Positions 1 to 9,132 of a stretch of 64,000 nucleotides of DNA are shown piece after piece. How positions within the stretch are numbered: the stretch's first letter is position 1; every line of letters starts with the position of its first letter. The notes beneath the pieces were generated by a model. The model searched no databases. It was not told where the DNA came from and was given only the letters and a program-made list of their open reading frames with translations. This stretch comes from Hyphomicrobiales bacterium (lineage in GTDB: Bacteria > Pseudomonadota > Alphaproteobacteria > Rhizobiales > Rhizobiaceae), in the NCBI GenBank assembly GCA_900468625.1, contig UBUL01000024.1:1-64000 (forward strand), written 5' to 3'. The position numbers and the translations under genes were made by a program.

Positions 1-437
1 AAACTTACTCTTTGCCATTTGAATGCTTCCTGTGAACGTAATGAGTGACCCCGGCGAACCGGTTTAGTGCCGCCGTTTAAGGCTTTCGTCGCGTTTGCGC
101 AAGACTTAATTGCAGGCCCTATTCCCGGCAAAGCCCGGCCGATAGCGCATGGTCCGCGGCCTTCGGCATTCCTTCGCCGCGCAAGCTTCACCGGCCGATC
201 CGGTAAGATATAAAAGTAGTTGCCGGTTCAGGTACTTAAATAGTCATGCTCAGGAAAGAATTCCAGATGTCGGGCATCGAAACGACCCGACCGGGAATAC
301 CGGCCTCTGCAAACGACACGCGCCCTCGCCCGACGGCAAGAGCGCGAAATCATGAAACAACGATGATCGTTCATCGCTGCGATCCACAAGCGGCCTGGCG
401 CCTGCGGCAAAAGCACACCGTCAGGACCGCTTACCTG
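1..437. other. Leading intergenic stretch, no gene seen
   Basis: I see no convincing gene here. The short open frames on both strands lack a ribosome binding site and have no recognisable protein character. The DUF3597 gene ends just to the right on the minus strand. Part of the stretch may be the promoter region of a gene left of the window, but I cannot identify one. Confidence 0.5.
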
Positions 438-866
438 TCAATTAAGAAGATCGGCCGGCACCTTGCCGCCATTGTCCGCGAGCTTCTGCAGCAGAGCCTT
501 GTGGAGGAACATGTTCATCCTGGCGGAATCTCCGGCATCGCCGGTATAGCCGAGCTCCTGCGCCAGTTCCTTGCGCTCGGGAAGGCTCGCGTCCATGCCA
601 AGAGCCTTCATCAGGTCGACGATCGAATGTTTCCAGTCCAGCTTCTGACCGTTCTTCCTGACGGCAGCATCGAGGATGGAGGCGATATCAACCGGAGCAG
701 CCGGCGCGCTGGTTGCGGGCGATGTCGCCGCCACAGTCGCCGAAGGAGCCGGCGTCATGGAAGGTTCCGGATTGGCGGTTGCGGCGGTGGTCGTCGGTGC
801 AGGTGCAGCCTCGGCAGCCTTTGCCTGTCCCCAGATTGCACCCTTGATCTTGTCGAAGATACCCAT
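438..866 (-). CDS. DUF3597 domain-containing protein
   Basis: Small protein of 142 residues with no assigned function, recognised as DUF3597 from the start MGIFDKIKGAIWG and the C-terminal half (DIASILDAAVRKNG, then SIVDLMKALGMD and a GYTGD motif). Residues about 18-60 are an Ala/Pro/Thr-rich linker, so the fold is a short N-terminal helix, a flexible spacer and a helical C-terminal domain. DUF3597 resembles the LysM-adjacent domain of some cell-wall proteins, but I see no signal peptide here. The start has a good GGGAGAG ribosome binding site. It stands alone, upstream of two tRNA genes. Confidence 0.85.
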   Translation of the reverse strand: MGIFDKIKGAIWGQAKAAEAAPAPTTTAATANPEPSMTPAPSATVAATSPATSAPAAPVDIASILDAAVRKNGQKLDWKHSIVDLMKALGMDASLPERKELAQELGYTGDAGDSARMNMFLHKALLQKLADNGGKVPADLLN

Positions 867-1022
867 TGCGCTCTCCCGTTTCGGTTGCCTGAGCGATATC
901 TATCGCTCGCGGGAATTTAGGCAACCCTTCGCGTCAAATATGCAAAGACCGGCAGACACGCGAACGCAATACTCATTTCACCGCTGCGAAGAACGATCGA
1001 TAAGCTAACAAATTCAAGATTT

Positions 1023-1096
1023 TGGAGCGGGTAGCGGGAATCGAACCCGCGTATTCAGCTTGGAAGGCTGCTGCTCTACCATTGAGCTATACCCGC
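1023..1096 (-). tRNA. tRNA-Gly (anticodon TCC)
   Basis: The minus strand reads as a complete 74-nt tRNA with encoded CCA. The acceptor stem is GCGGGTA paired with TACCCGC, the D arm is GCTCAATGGTAGAGC, the anticodon loop is CTTCCAA (anticodon TCC), and the T arm is GCGGGTTCGATTCCCGC. It lies 25 bp from the tRNA-Tyr gene on the same strand, so the two are probably cotranscribed. Confidence 0.97.
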
Positions 1097-1121
1097 GGGA
1101 TGGTCAAGATCCGGTGCGGAA

Positions 1122-1206
1122 TGGTGGAGGGAGTTGGATTTGAACCAACGTAGGCTGAGCCAACGGATTTACAGTCCGTCCCCTTTAACCACTCGGGCAT
1201 CCCTCC
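1122..1206 (-). tRNA. tRNA-Tyr (anticodon GTA)
   Basis: An 85-nt class II tRNA with a long variable arm and encoded CCA. The acceptor stem is GGAGGGA paired with TCCCTCC, the anticodon loop is CTGTAAA (anticodon GTA), and the T arm contains GGTTCAAATCC. It lies immediately upstream of tRNA-Gly in the direction of transcription. Confidence 0.97.
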
Positions 1207-1405
1207 AGTTTTCCGACTGGATCTTACGACCAAGCTTGTCAGACCGTGGCGTCGCCGCCGTGATCTGCGCCGCGTATATGACCGGACGATTTCCGTCTGT
1301 CAACACAAGGAATTGCCAAAAATGACGAAAAAATTTCAGCCCGTGGAAAAAGTCCGCCGGCGAAAGAGGGCTATGCTCTCGCGGACGCGCTGGTTATAAA
1401 GCCGC

Positions 1406-2314
1406 ATGAGCAAAGACAAGACATTCGGCCGTTCCGGCCCCGATAACACCGCCGGCGACAAATCGGCCAAGGACACGCACTATGCTACTCTGCGCCGTGC
1501 GCACCGCGACGCGAAACGCGAGCGTGGCGAAATTCCGACGCCGGCGCCGCAGAAGCGCAAGCGGGCCGGCGCGGATGACTGGAAGCCGCCGGCGCTCGCG
1601 CCTGACCAGGTCTTCCTTTATGGCCTGCATACGGTTCGCGCCGCCCTGAACAATCCAGAACGCAAGAATATCAAGCTGTCGACGACGCAGAACGCGCTGG
1701 TGCGGCTGGAAATAGGGCCGGCAGATTCCCTCGGTATTCCGGTCGAGATCGTTTCGCCGCAGGACATCGACAAGGTGCTGGGGCCGGAAGCAATCCACCA
1801 GGGCGTGATGCTGGAGACGCGTCCCCTGCCCGTCCGTCGTCTCGAAGCACTGAAGGGCAGTCCGCTATTGCTCGTTCTCGACCAGGTGACGGATCCGCAC
1901 AATGTCGGCGCGATCATGCGCTCGGCCGTGGCCTTCGATGCCGGCGCCGTCATCACGACGCAGCGCCACAGCCCGACCGAATCGGGCGTACTGGCGAAAT
2001 CCGCTTCCGGCGCGCTCGAACTCATACCTTATATACAGATCACCAATCTCGCGGATGCGCTCACCGAACTGCATCGGCTCGGCTTCACGACGATCGGGCT
2101 AGATTCGGAAGGCCCGGCGCCGCTGGAGGGGACTTTCAGCGGCGACAAGATCGCTCTTGTGCTCGGTTCCGAGGGCAAGGGGCTACGCCAGAAGACGCGC
2201 GAAACGGTGAACGCGCTGGCGCGGCTCGACATGCCGGGCGCCATCAAATCGCTCAATGTCTCGAACGCAGCTGCGATCGCGCTCTATGCGACGCGATCCT
2301 ATCTCAAGTCATAG
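1406..2314 (+). CDS. rlmB: 23S rRNA 2'-O-ribose methyltransferase, TrmH/SpoU family (RlmB-like)
   Basis: SAM-dependent SPOUT methyltransferase that probably methylates the 2'-OH of a guanosine in the peptidyl-transferase region of 23S rRNA. After a basic, low-complexity N-terminus of about 70 residues come the substrate-binding domain (FLYGLHTVRAAL) and the knotted catalytic domain, whose three SpoU motifs are DPHNVGAIMRSA, LVLGSEGKGL and SLNVSNAAAIALY. The 302-residue length is slightly longer than E. coli RlmB because of the N-terminal extension. RlmB and close TrmH paralogues are hard to separate by eye, so the exact target nucleotide is inferred. Confidence 0.88.
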   Translation: MSKDKTFGRSGPDNTAGDKSAKDTHYATLRRAHRDAKRERGEIPTPAPQKRKRAGADDWKPPALAPDQVFLYGLHTVRAALNNPERKNIKLSTTQNALVRLEIGPADSLGIPVEIVSPQDIDKVLGPEAIHQGVMLETRPLPVRRLEALKGSPLLLVLDQVTDPHNVGAIMRSAVAFDAGAVITTQRHSPTESGVLAKSASGALELIPYIQITNLADALTELHRLGFTTIGLDSEGPAPLEGTFSGDKIALVLGSEGKGLRQKTRETVNALARLDMPGAIKSLNVSNAAAIALYATRSYLKS

Positions 2315-2427
2315 AGCATGATGCCGAAAAGTGTCAGGGGATTTCGGACGACATCATGTTCTGCATCTTTGATCCTGGAGCGGATTCAGACTTTAGGTCG
2401 AATCGACCTAAAATCATCCGGCTCCAG
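2314..2427. repeat. Rhizobial intergenic palindromic element (RIME-like)
   Basis: Two imperfect palindromes lie in tandem immediately after the rlmB stop. The first (2314-2362) has arms GAGCATGATGCCGAAA and TTTCGGACGACATCATG. The second (2375-2427) has CTGGAG at one end and CTCCAG at the other, around TTTAGGTCGA-ATCGACCTAAA. Elements of this form are abundant between genes in Rhizobium and Agrobacterium; the resemblance is from memory. They are probably non-coding mobile relics or transcript 3' structures. Confidence 0.75.
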
Positions 2428-2467
2428 CGGCGGCGCAGGTTGTCGCGACAAGTTGGGAGAATTTGCC

Positions 2468-3157
2468 TTGATCCGTGTTTTCGGTCTAGCGGCGGTTTCC
2501 GCCGCCCTTGCTTTGACAATGGCCCAGCCGGCGCCAGCGGCCGACGATGAAGTCGTTCAGGCACAAACCGGCACATGGCTGGTCGCGCCTGAAAGCGGCG
2601 CCAAGGGCTGCCGTCTCAACTTTGGGACGAACGCAGTCTCGGGCGGTCACGAAATCACCGGCGTGGATGCCTGCGCGACGCCTCTGCCCGCCCTTGCCAA
2701 AGCGCGGGCCTGGAACTTCACGGATGACGGCGCTCTCGCCATCGAAGATGCCGAAGGCAAGCCGCTGATGCGTTTCCAGCAGGAGGAAGGCTCGCCGTGG
2801 GAAAGCGAAGGCGGCGAGCCTACATGGCTGTTGCCGGCGCTGGGCGATGTCGATCATGTGCCGACCGTCGCGAGTCTTGCCGGCGCATGGCGCATCCAGC
2901 GACCGGACGGAAAGCCGGTCTGCGATATCACGCTGACCACCGACAAGGACCAGGACGGCACCGCCAAAATGTCACCAGGCGGCGACTGCGCCAGCGAAAT
3001 CGGCGATCTCAAGCTCTCCCTTTGGGCGGCGGAAGGTTTCGGGCTTGTCATGCTGGGCAATAACGGCTCCTCGCTTTCCTTCGACATGAAGCCCGACGGC
3101 AGCTTCCAGAAATCAGAAGAAGAGGAAGGCGAACCGCTCCTGCTGGTCCGCAAATAA
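2468..3157 (+). CDS. Secreted AprI/Inh-type metalloprotease inhibitor family protein
   Basis: Predicted periplasmic protein of 229 residues with a signal peptide (MIRVFGLAAVSAALAL... to PAPAA-DDE). Two AprI/Inh-like beta-barrel domains follow, at roughly residues 30-125 and 135-229. Each has the family pattern of GxW near its start (TGTWLV, AGAWRI), a Cys-containing strand (GCRLNF, VCDITL) and a distal Cys. In pathogens such proteins inhibit serralysin-type metalloproteases; here the role is unknown. I chose the TTG start at 2468 because it has a GGGAGAA site and opens the signal peptide. The longer frame from 2318 runs through the intergenic palindrome and is not credible. Confidence 0.75.
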   Translation: MIRVFGLAAVSAALALTMAQPAPAADDEVVQAQTGTWLVAPESGAKGCRLNFGTNAVSGGHEITGVDACATPLPALAKARAWNFTDDGALAIEDAEGKPLMRFQQEEGSPWESEGGEPTWLLPALGDVDHVPTVASLAGAWRIQRPDGKPVCDITLTTDKDQDGTAKMSPGGDCASEIGDLKLSLWAAEGFGLVMLGNNGSSLSFDMKPDGSFQKSEEEEGEPLLLVRK

Positions 3158-3215
3158 GCCGACTGAATCATATCGAAGCACGCTCACGGCGAGCGCTACA
3201 TCAAGCCGCCGATGC

Positions 3216-3509
3216 TCATTGCATGGCCATAGGTGCCGAGTGCCAGGCCGATTGGTGCCAAAGTACTCTCTCGGTAACCGGGCACCCGTCCTGCAGCTTC
3301 GCCCAGGAGGTAACATTGAGGTTCATCTCGCATTGCGCGAGATAGCTCCGGCCCCCGACGGTCATACAGGCGACCTCGCCGACTGCATGCTGCTTTCCAT
3401 CCGCATTTTTACAGTAGCAGTTTTCACCGGCTAGCGCCGATGCGCCTGTGATCGCCGTGATCACGACAAGCGGCAATCCCAAGACGACATGCCGCGATAT
3501 CTCGCGCAT
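3216..3509 (-). CDS. Small secreted cysteine-containing hypothetical protein
   Basis: A 97-residue protein with an N-terminal signal peptide (VVLGLPLVVITAITGASALAG) and a short mature part with five cysteines (CYCKNADGK, VACMTVGG, AQCEMNL, DGCPVT). This suggests a small disulphide-stabilised periplasmic protein. The GGGGAGGATAC site supports the ATG. I do not recognise a named family with confidence. It is a single-gene unit, convergent with the inhibitor-like gene to its left. Confidence 0.7.
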   Translation of the reverse strand: MREISRHVVLGLPLVVITAITGASALAGENCYCKNADGKQHAVGEVACMTVGGRSYLAQCEMNLNVTSWAKLQDGCPVTERVLWHQSAWHSAPMAMQ

Positions 3510-3655
3510 GACCGTATCCTCCCCGCCATTGACAGGTGAAATCTATGCCTATTTCGGACATTGTAAATGCACCTGCATCCCGGGCACACGGGCAAATGCA
3601 TGCATGAAGCACCAAGGTTGCGATTTAAACCAACTCGCCAAGGCTATCGGCAGAC

Positions 3656-3925
3656 TCAGTGAATGACGGGATCCGCGTCGTCAAAGAAGGATCTGATGCC
3701 ATCGCGCGCGATCGTTGCCAGGAATTCGTCGAACGCCTCGCGGTCGGTCGCGAAGGGCTCCTCCCATTCGATCAGATCCTCTTCCGGCGTGATGACCTCC
3801 ATCCGCCAATCGGCATTGGTGCCGGCCGGACGAAAGATATCGACCAAGACGGTCACGCCGTCATCGGTGAATTCACCCGAGAGTTCGGAATGCTCTAACT
3901 TGGGCTTCTTTGGCTTGCTGGTCAT
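3656..3925 (-). CDS. Conserved hypothetical acidic protein
   Basis: Small cytoplasmic protein of about 89 residues. After a Lys-rich start (MTSKPKKPKLEHSE) there is a hydrophobic strand (GVTVLVDIFRP), an acidic segment (EDLIEWEEPFATDREAFDEF) and a helix (LATIARDGIRSFFDD). I do not recognise the family and assign no function. The ATG at 3925 is preferred over a longer frame from 3988 because the conserved-looking part begins there. The ribosome binding site is weak in either case. Confidence 0.6.
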   Translation of the reverse strand: MTSKPKKPKLEHSELSGEFTDDGVTVLVDIFRPAGTNADWRMEVITPEEDLIEWEEPFATDREAFDEFLATIARDGIRSFFDDADPVIH

Positions 3926-4055
3926 AGGTTTCCAGGAACATGATGTTGTGATGATGATTTCGCCGCGAGCTGAATGCTTCGGCACCATAAACTATTGTGC
4001 CGCCGCCGATTTTCCATACCAGCGATCAACACGGCAACCAAGTCTTGGAAAAATC

Positions 4056-4131
<76 letters not shown>

Positions 4132-4303
4132 ATATGGGCATGCCAACTAGCAGATTTTGAAATCCTGTAAAGGGAAAATCACTCGTTCGGCTCTTAAAGC
4201 TGGGGGATCAGTGTGTGGCTTCAACGATTTACCAGTCCGAGTGAAACGTCTTGTCGCAGGAGGGGAATAACATTACCTAGTATGGCCACTTAAAGGACAT
4301 TGC

Positions 4304-5077
4304 ATGTCACGCAATCTTCAATCCGTTTGCTTTCTCGCCTCCACCGCGCCGGAGGCACAGGCGGCGCAGCAGGAACTGATTCGCCTCTACGGCCAGGCGC
4401 CGCAGGAGAGTGCCGATGTCGTCGTGGCACTCGGCGGCGACGGCTTCATGCTGCAGACGCTGCACAGCACCATGAATTCCGGCAAATGCGTGTATGGGAT
4501 GAACCGCGGTTCGATCGGCTTCCTGATGAATGACTATCGAACGGATTGCCTGGCCGAGCGTATCGAGGCTGCTGTCGAAAACGCATTCCATCCGCTGCAG
4601 ATGACCACACGCAATGCGGATGGCAGCTCTCGTGTTGCGCTCGCCATCAACGAGGTGTCCCTGTTTCGCCAATCCTATCAGACGGCGAAACTGAAGGTCG
4701 AGATCGACGGCCGGGTGCGTCTGCCGGAATTGATCTGCGATGGCCTGATGGTAACGACGCCGGCCGGCTCCACGGCCTATAATCTCTCGGCCCACGGTCC
4801 TATCCTGCCGCTGGAGGCGCCGCTGCTGGCCATGACGCCGGTCAGCGCCTTCCGTCCCCGCCGCTGGCGGGGGGCGCTGCTACCAAACAAGGTCACGGTC
4901 GATATCACCGTGCTCGAAGCGGAAAAGCGCCCGGTCAACGCCGCCGCCGACAATGCCGAGGTAAAGTCCGTCCTCGGCGTCCAAATCCGTCAGAGCGAGG
5001 ATACGACAGCCCGCATTCTTTCCGATCCGGACAGATCATGGTCGGACCGGATCCTTGCGGAACAGTTTTCGGATTGA
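4304..5077 (+). CDS. nadK: NAD kinase
   Basis: ATP-dependent phosphorylation of NAD+ to NADP+, the only de novo route to NADP. The 257-residue protein has the hallmark GGDG motif (VVALGGDGFMLQTLH, around residue 43), the second conserved region with NEVSLFR, and the loop DGLMVTTPAGSTAYNLSAHGP. This is the compact form without a long N-terminal extension, usual for alphaproteobacteria. A good AAGGACATTGC stretch precedes the ATG. It is a single-gene unit ending at a strong bidirectional terminator facing prfB. Confidence 0.95.
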   Translation: MSRNLQSVCFLASTAPEAQAAQQELIRLYGQAPQESADVVVALGGDGFMLQTLHSTMNSGKCVYGMNRGSIGFLMNDYRTDCLAERIEAAVENAFHPLQMTTRNADGSSRVALAINEVSLFRQSYQTAKLKVEIDGRVRLPELICDGLMVTTPAGSTAYNLSAHGPILPLEAPLLAMTPVSAFRPRRWRGALLPNKVTVDITVLEAEKRPVNAAADNAEVKSVLGVQIRQSEDTTARILSDPDRSWSDRILAEQFSD

Positions 5078-5105
5078 AGCCGGAATTAACAGCGCATCTG
5101 CCATT

Positions 5106-5133
5106 AAAAAAGCCCCGTTTCCGGGGCTTTTTT
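5106..5133. terminator. Bidirectional rho-independent terminator between nadK and prfB
   Basis: A perfect stem AAGCCCC/GGGGCTT closes on a short TTTC-type loop. It is flanked by an A6 run on the left and a T6 run on the right, so it can terminate transcription in both directions. It sits exactly between the convergent nadK and prfB genes. Confidence 0.93.
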
Positions 5134-5152
5134 CGTTTGAATGGATGCAAAC

Positions 5153-6284
5153 TTATTCGACGTCGTCGATAACGGCGTCGGCAGCACCGCTGATGCGATG
5201 CGCAAGGGCTGCCTCCATGAACTCGTTGAGGTCGCCGTCCAGCACATCACCGGGTGCCGTGCTGGAAACGCCGGTACGCAGATCCTTGACCAGCTGGTAG
5301 GGCTGGAGGACGTAGGAGCGGATCTGGTGGCCCCAGCCGATATCGGTCTTGGAGGCGGCTTCGGCATTGGCAGCCTCTTCCCGCTTCATCAATTCCGCCT
5401 CGTACATGCGGGCGCGCAGCATGTCCCAGGCCTTGGCCCGGTTCTTGTGCTGCGAGCGTTCCTGCTGGCACTGCACGACGATACCCGTCGGGATATGCGT
5501 GATGCGCACGGCCGAGTCGGTGGTGTTGACGTGCTGGCCGCCGGCGCCGGACGAACGGTAGGTGTCGATGCGGCAATCGCTTTCGTTGATCTCGATCTGG
5601 ATCGAGTCGTCGACGACCGGGTAGACCCAGATCGACGAGAACGACGTGTGGCGGCGGGCATTGCTGTCGTAGGGCGAAATGCGCACCAGACGATGCACCC
5701 CCGATTCTGTCTTCAGCCAGCCATAGGCATTGTGGCCCTTGACGAGCAGCGTCGCGGACTTGATGCCGGCTTCTTCGCCGTCATGGACTTCCAGCAGCTC
5801 CACCTTGAAGCGCTGGCGTTCGGCCCAGCGGGTGTACATGCGCAGAAGCATGTTCGCCCAGTCCTGGCTCTCGGTGCCGCCTGCACCCGAATGGACTTCG
5901 AGGTAGGTATCGTTGCTATCGGCCTCGCCGGAAAGCATGGCCTCCACCTGCCGGCGAGCGGCCTCCGCCTTCAAAACCTTCAGGGCCTCCTCGGCATCGC
6001 GCACGATATCGGCATCGCCCTCTTCTTCGCCAAGCTCGATCAGCTCGATATTGTCGGCAAGCTGTTGCTCAAGCGCGCGCACGCCATTGATGCCATCGTC
6101 GAGCTGCTGGCGTTCGCGCATCAGCTTCTGCGCTTCGGAAGCATCGTTCCAGAGGGTCGGATCCTCTGCCTTATTATTCAACCAGTCCAGTCGTCTTATC
6201 GCCTGATCCCAGTCAAAGATGCCTCCTCAGCAGGGTGATAGCCTGCTTGGTTTCGTCGACAATTTTCTCGATTTCGGCTCTCAT
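5153..6284 (-). CDS. prfB: Peptide chain release factor 2, expressed by programmed +1 frameshift
   Basis: RF2 recognises UGA and UAA stop codons and triggers peptidyl-tRNA hydrolysis. The gene is in two frames. Codons 1-23 run from the ATG at 6284 to CTT (6218-6216) and are followed by an in-frame TGA. A +1 shift onto GAC at 6214 continues for 353 codons, giving 376 residues, the usual RF2 length. The slippery CTT-TGA-C is preceded at the classic distance by AGGAGG (6227-6222). The catalytic GGQ lies in SGAGGQHVN near residue 250. The anticodon-like tripeptide is SPY ([12 protein letters not shown]) instead of the SPF of E. coli. A single-frame gene call starts wrongly at an internal TTG (6181) and loses 34 residues. 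The protein autoregulates its own level through the frameshift. Confidence 0.95.
6213..6227 (-). promoter_or_regulatory. prfB: prfB programmed frameshift site
   Basis: Reading the minus strand, AGGAGG (internal Shine-Dalgarno-like) is followed by CAT, then CTT, then TGA and C. This order and spacing match the well-studied E. coli element, AGGGGG-TAT-CTT-TGA-C. When RF2 is scarce, the ribosome pauses at TGA and slips +1 into the long frame. Confidence 0.95.
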
Positions 6285-6410
6285 GATCCTGCTTCTTCAT
6301 TTCACCGTTCGATGTGAACGGCCGTCCAATTCAAAGAGTGCTGGTGACATAGATATACATGCCGCTGCTGTAAAGCCCCACGGCATGACGATCGGACAAA
6401 TAGGATAGGG

Positions 6411-8873
6411 TCAAAAAAGACCGCCCGCGCCGGAGGTAACCGCCTGGTTCGCCTGCGGCGACGTCCTCAGAATTTCCTCTGGCGCGACCTGCGCCGCAGC
6501 CTCTCCGCCGCCGATGACCTGCAGGCTGGTGGCCGGACCCGTGCCGGGCTTGAAGGCTTCCATGATCGCATTCGGCTCGCCGGGCTGCGCGGCCATGCCG
6601 GTCGCGCGGTTGACGGCGACCATCGTCATGCCGGCCGGAACCTGGAATTTCTCCGGCGCCTCGTCCTTTGTGGCAGCCTGCATGAACTCGTTGAAGATCG
6701 GCGCGGCAAGCGCGCCGCCGGTGCCGCCGCGGCCGAGTGTGGCCGGAGTGTCGTAGCCGACGTAGAGGCCGGCAACGAGGCTCGGCGTAAAGCCGACGAA
6801 CCAGGCATCCTTCTCATCGTTGGTCGTGCCGGTCTTGCCCGCGACATCGGTGTTGAGCTTGATCTTGCCGGCGGCCGTGCCGCGGATGATGACGCCCTGC
6901 ATCATCGACGTGACCTGATAGGCCGTCATCGGATCGAGCACCTGCTCGCGATTGTCGGCGATGACCGGCTCATCCTGATTCTGCCACGCACTGACGTTGC
7001 AGTTGTCGCAGACACGTTCCTCATGCTTGAAGATGGTCTTGCCGTAGCGATCCTGAATGCGGTCGATGAGCGTCGGCTTGATCTGCTTGCCGCCATTGGC
7101 GATGACCGAATAGGCCGAAACCATGCGCAGCACCGTCGTTTCGCCGGCACCGAGCGACATGGCGAGCACCGGATTCATATGATCGTAGATGCCGAAGCGC
7201 TCGGCATATTCGGCGACCAGCGGCATGCCCATGTCGGACGCGAGGCGAACCGTCATCAGATTGCGCGAGTGTTCGATGGCGAAGCGCAGGGTATGGACGC
7301 CGCCGCCCTCGCCCTCGTAGTTCGTCGGCTTCCAGACGTCGCCGTTGCTGAGCGTGATCTGCAGCGGGTCGTCGAGAATGACCGAGGCCGGCGTATAACC
7401 ATTGTCCATGGCAGCCGCGTAGACGAAGGGCTTGAAGGACGAACCGGGCTGGCGCTTGGCCTGCGTTGCGCGGTTGAATTCGGATTGCGCGTAGGAGAAG
7501 CCTCCGACCATGGCGAGCACGCGGCCGGTATGCGGATCCATGGCAACCAGGCCACCCTGCACTTTCGGCGGCTGACGCAGGCGATAGCTGCTCGAATCGG
7601 CACTGCCGGTCTTCTGTACATAAATCACGTCACCGGGGCTCAGGACGCCGCTCGGCGATTTGGCCGACTTGCCGCCTGAGGAACGGAAGGCCCAGCGCAT
7701 GTCGGAAGCAGCGATCGTGCCGCGCTTGCGCTCCGTCGCAACCTTGCCCGCAGCATCGACCCGCGGCTGCAATCCGATATCGACGGCCTGATCGGACACG
7801 GAAAGGACGACCGCGACCTGCCATTCCGGCACGTCGCTGAGTGCCGGAACCTTGGCCAGCTCCGCTCCCCAATCCTGCGCGGTCGCAATCTGCTTGATCG
7901 GGCCGCGATAGCCGCGACGCTCGTCATAATCGACCAGACCGTCCTGCAATGCCTTGCGGGCTTCGAGCTGCATCTGCGGATCGAGCGACGTGCGCACGGA
8001 AAGACCGCCCTCATAGAGGGTCTTTTCGCCATACTGGTCGATCAGCTGGCGGCGAACCTCTTCGGAGAAATAATCGGAAGCAAAGAGCGACGGACCGCTC
8101 TTCGGCGGCACGACGCCGAGCGGCTGCTTCTTTGCCTCTTCGCCGTCGCTCTGGCTGACATAGCCGTTCTCGACCATGCGATCGATCACCCAGTTGCGGC
8201 GGGTGAGCGCCGCTTCGGCGCGGCGGAAGGGATTATAGTTCGAAGGGCCTTTGGGAAGCGACGCGAGGTAAGCCGATTCGGCGATGGTCAGCTCGTTGAC
8301 CGACTTGTCGAAATAGGTGAGCGCCGCACCGGCGATACCGTAGGAATTGAGGCCGAAATAGATCTCGTTCAGGTAAAGCTCGAGGATCTTGTCCTTGCTG
8401 TAGGCCTGTTCGATGCGGAAGGAAAGGATCGCTTCCTTGATCTTGCGGTCGAACGTCTGGTCGGCGGACAACAGGAAGTTCTTGGCGACCTGCTGGGTAA
8501 TCGTGGACGCGCCGACGAAGCGGCGACCGGAACCGATATTCTGGAGGTTCACGGCCACGGCGCGGATGAGACCGCCGATGTCAACGCCAGGATGATTGTA
8601 GAAATTCTTGTCTTCAGCCGAAAGGAACGCTGCCTTGACACGATCGGGAATAGCCTGGATCGGCACGAAAAGCCGGTTTTCCCGTGAATATTCCTTCATC
8701 AGCGCGCCGTTGCCGGCATGAATGCGCGTCGTCACCGGCGGCGCGTATTTGGCAAGCACCTCATAGTCGGGAAGTTCCTTTGAGACCACGCTCAGATAGA
8801 TGGCAGCCGCAGCCGCTACCCCCAGAAACAGGAGGCAGCCGAGCCCAAAGAAATATCCAATCAGTCTGATCAT
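6411..8873 (-). CDS. mrcA: Penicillin-binding protein 1A (bifunctional transglycosylase/transpeptidase)
   Basis: Class A PBP that polymerises lipid II and cross-links peptidoglycan at the inner membrane. The 820 residues comprise one N-terminal membrane anchor (residues about 5-28), a GT51 transglycosylase domain (AEDKNFYNHPGVD, GASTITQQVAKN, LYLNEIYFG) and an extended PBP1A-type OB insertion. The transpeptidase domain follows, with its active-site serine in GSSFKPF near residue 477, an SRN box, and GKTGTT. The C-terminal tail is Ala/Pro-rich. It lies downstream of the amidase gene on the same strand (260 bp gap) and upstream of prfB. The pairing of a synthase and an amidase gene suggests a shared cell-wall theme but not necessarily one transcript. 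Confidence 0.95.
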   Translation of the reverse strand: MIRLIGYFFGLGCLLFLGVAAAAAIYLSVVSKELPDYEVLAKYAPPVTTRIHAGNGALMKEYSRENRLFVPIQAIPDRVKAAFLSAEDKNFYNHPGVDIGGLIRAVAVNLQNIGSGRRFVGASTITQQVAKNFLLSADQTFDRKIKEAILSFRIEQAYSKDKILELYLNEIYFGLNSYGIAGAALTYFDKSVNELTIAESAYLASLPKGPSNYNPFRRAEAALTRRNWVIDRMVENGYVSQSDGEEAKKQPLGVVPPKSGPSLFASDYFSEEVRRQLIDQYGEKTLYEGGLSVRTSLDPQMQLEARKALQDGLVDYDERRGYRGPIKQIATAQDWGAELAKVPALSDVPEWQVAVVLSVSDQAVDIGLQPRVDAAGKVATERKRGTIAASDMRWAFRSSGGKSAKSPSGVLSPGDVIYVQKTGSADSSSYRLRQPPKVQGGLVAMDPHTGRVLAMVGGFSYAQSEFNRATQAKRQPGSSFKPFVYAAAMDNGYTPASVILDDPLQITLSNGDVWKPTNYEGEGGGVHTLRFAIEHSRNLMTVRLASDMGMPLVAEYAERFGIYDHMNPVLAMSLGAGETTVLRMVSAYSVIANGGKQIKPTLIDRIQDRYGKTIFKHEERVCDNCNVSAWQNQDEPVIADNREQVLDPMTAYQVTSMMQGVIIRGTAAGKIKLNTDVAGKTGTTNDEKDAWFVGFTPSLVAGLYVGYDTPATLGRGGTGGALAAPIFNEFMQAATKDEAPEKFQVPAGMTMVAVNRATGMAAQPGEPNAIMEAFKPGTGPATSLQVIGGGEAAAQVAPEEILRTSPQANQAVTSGAGGLF

Positions 8874-9132
8874 GTGATACTACCGGTGCTTGTTCTTCTT
8901 GAGGCACGCGTGCGAGACAATCGCACAACCACGGGCGTTTTGCATGCTCGCGGTGTTAATGCAAGACGGCAGCGAGACAAAGCCGTGAGTCATTCGCGAG
9001 CAAATGATACTTCGCTGTAACGGCGGGAATGTGAGCAAAATAGGGCTCGTCTCCGCTATTCCCAGTTTCATTTAGTTCTAATATTTAACGCTGTTACATG
9101 GAAGCCACGGCCGCCCGTCACATTTGACCATA

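Noticed and set aside
5141-6238. 365-residue plus-strand frame opposite prfB
   Set aside because: Shadow of prfB; the protein has no family features and the known RF2 gene explains the region.
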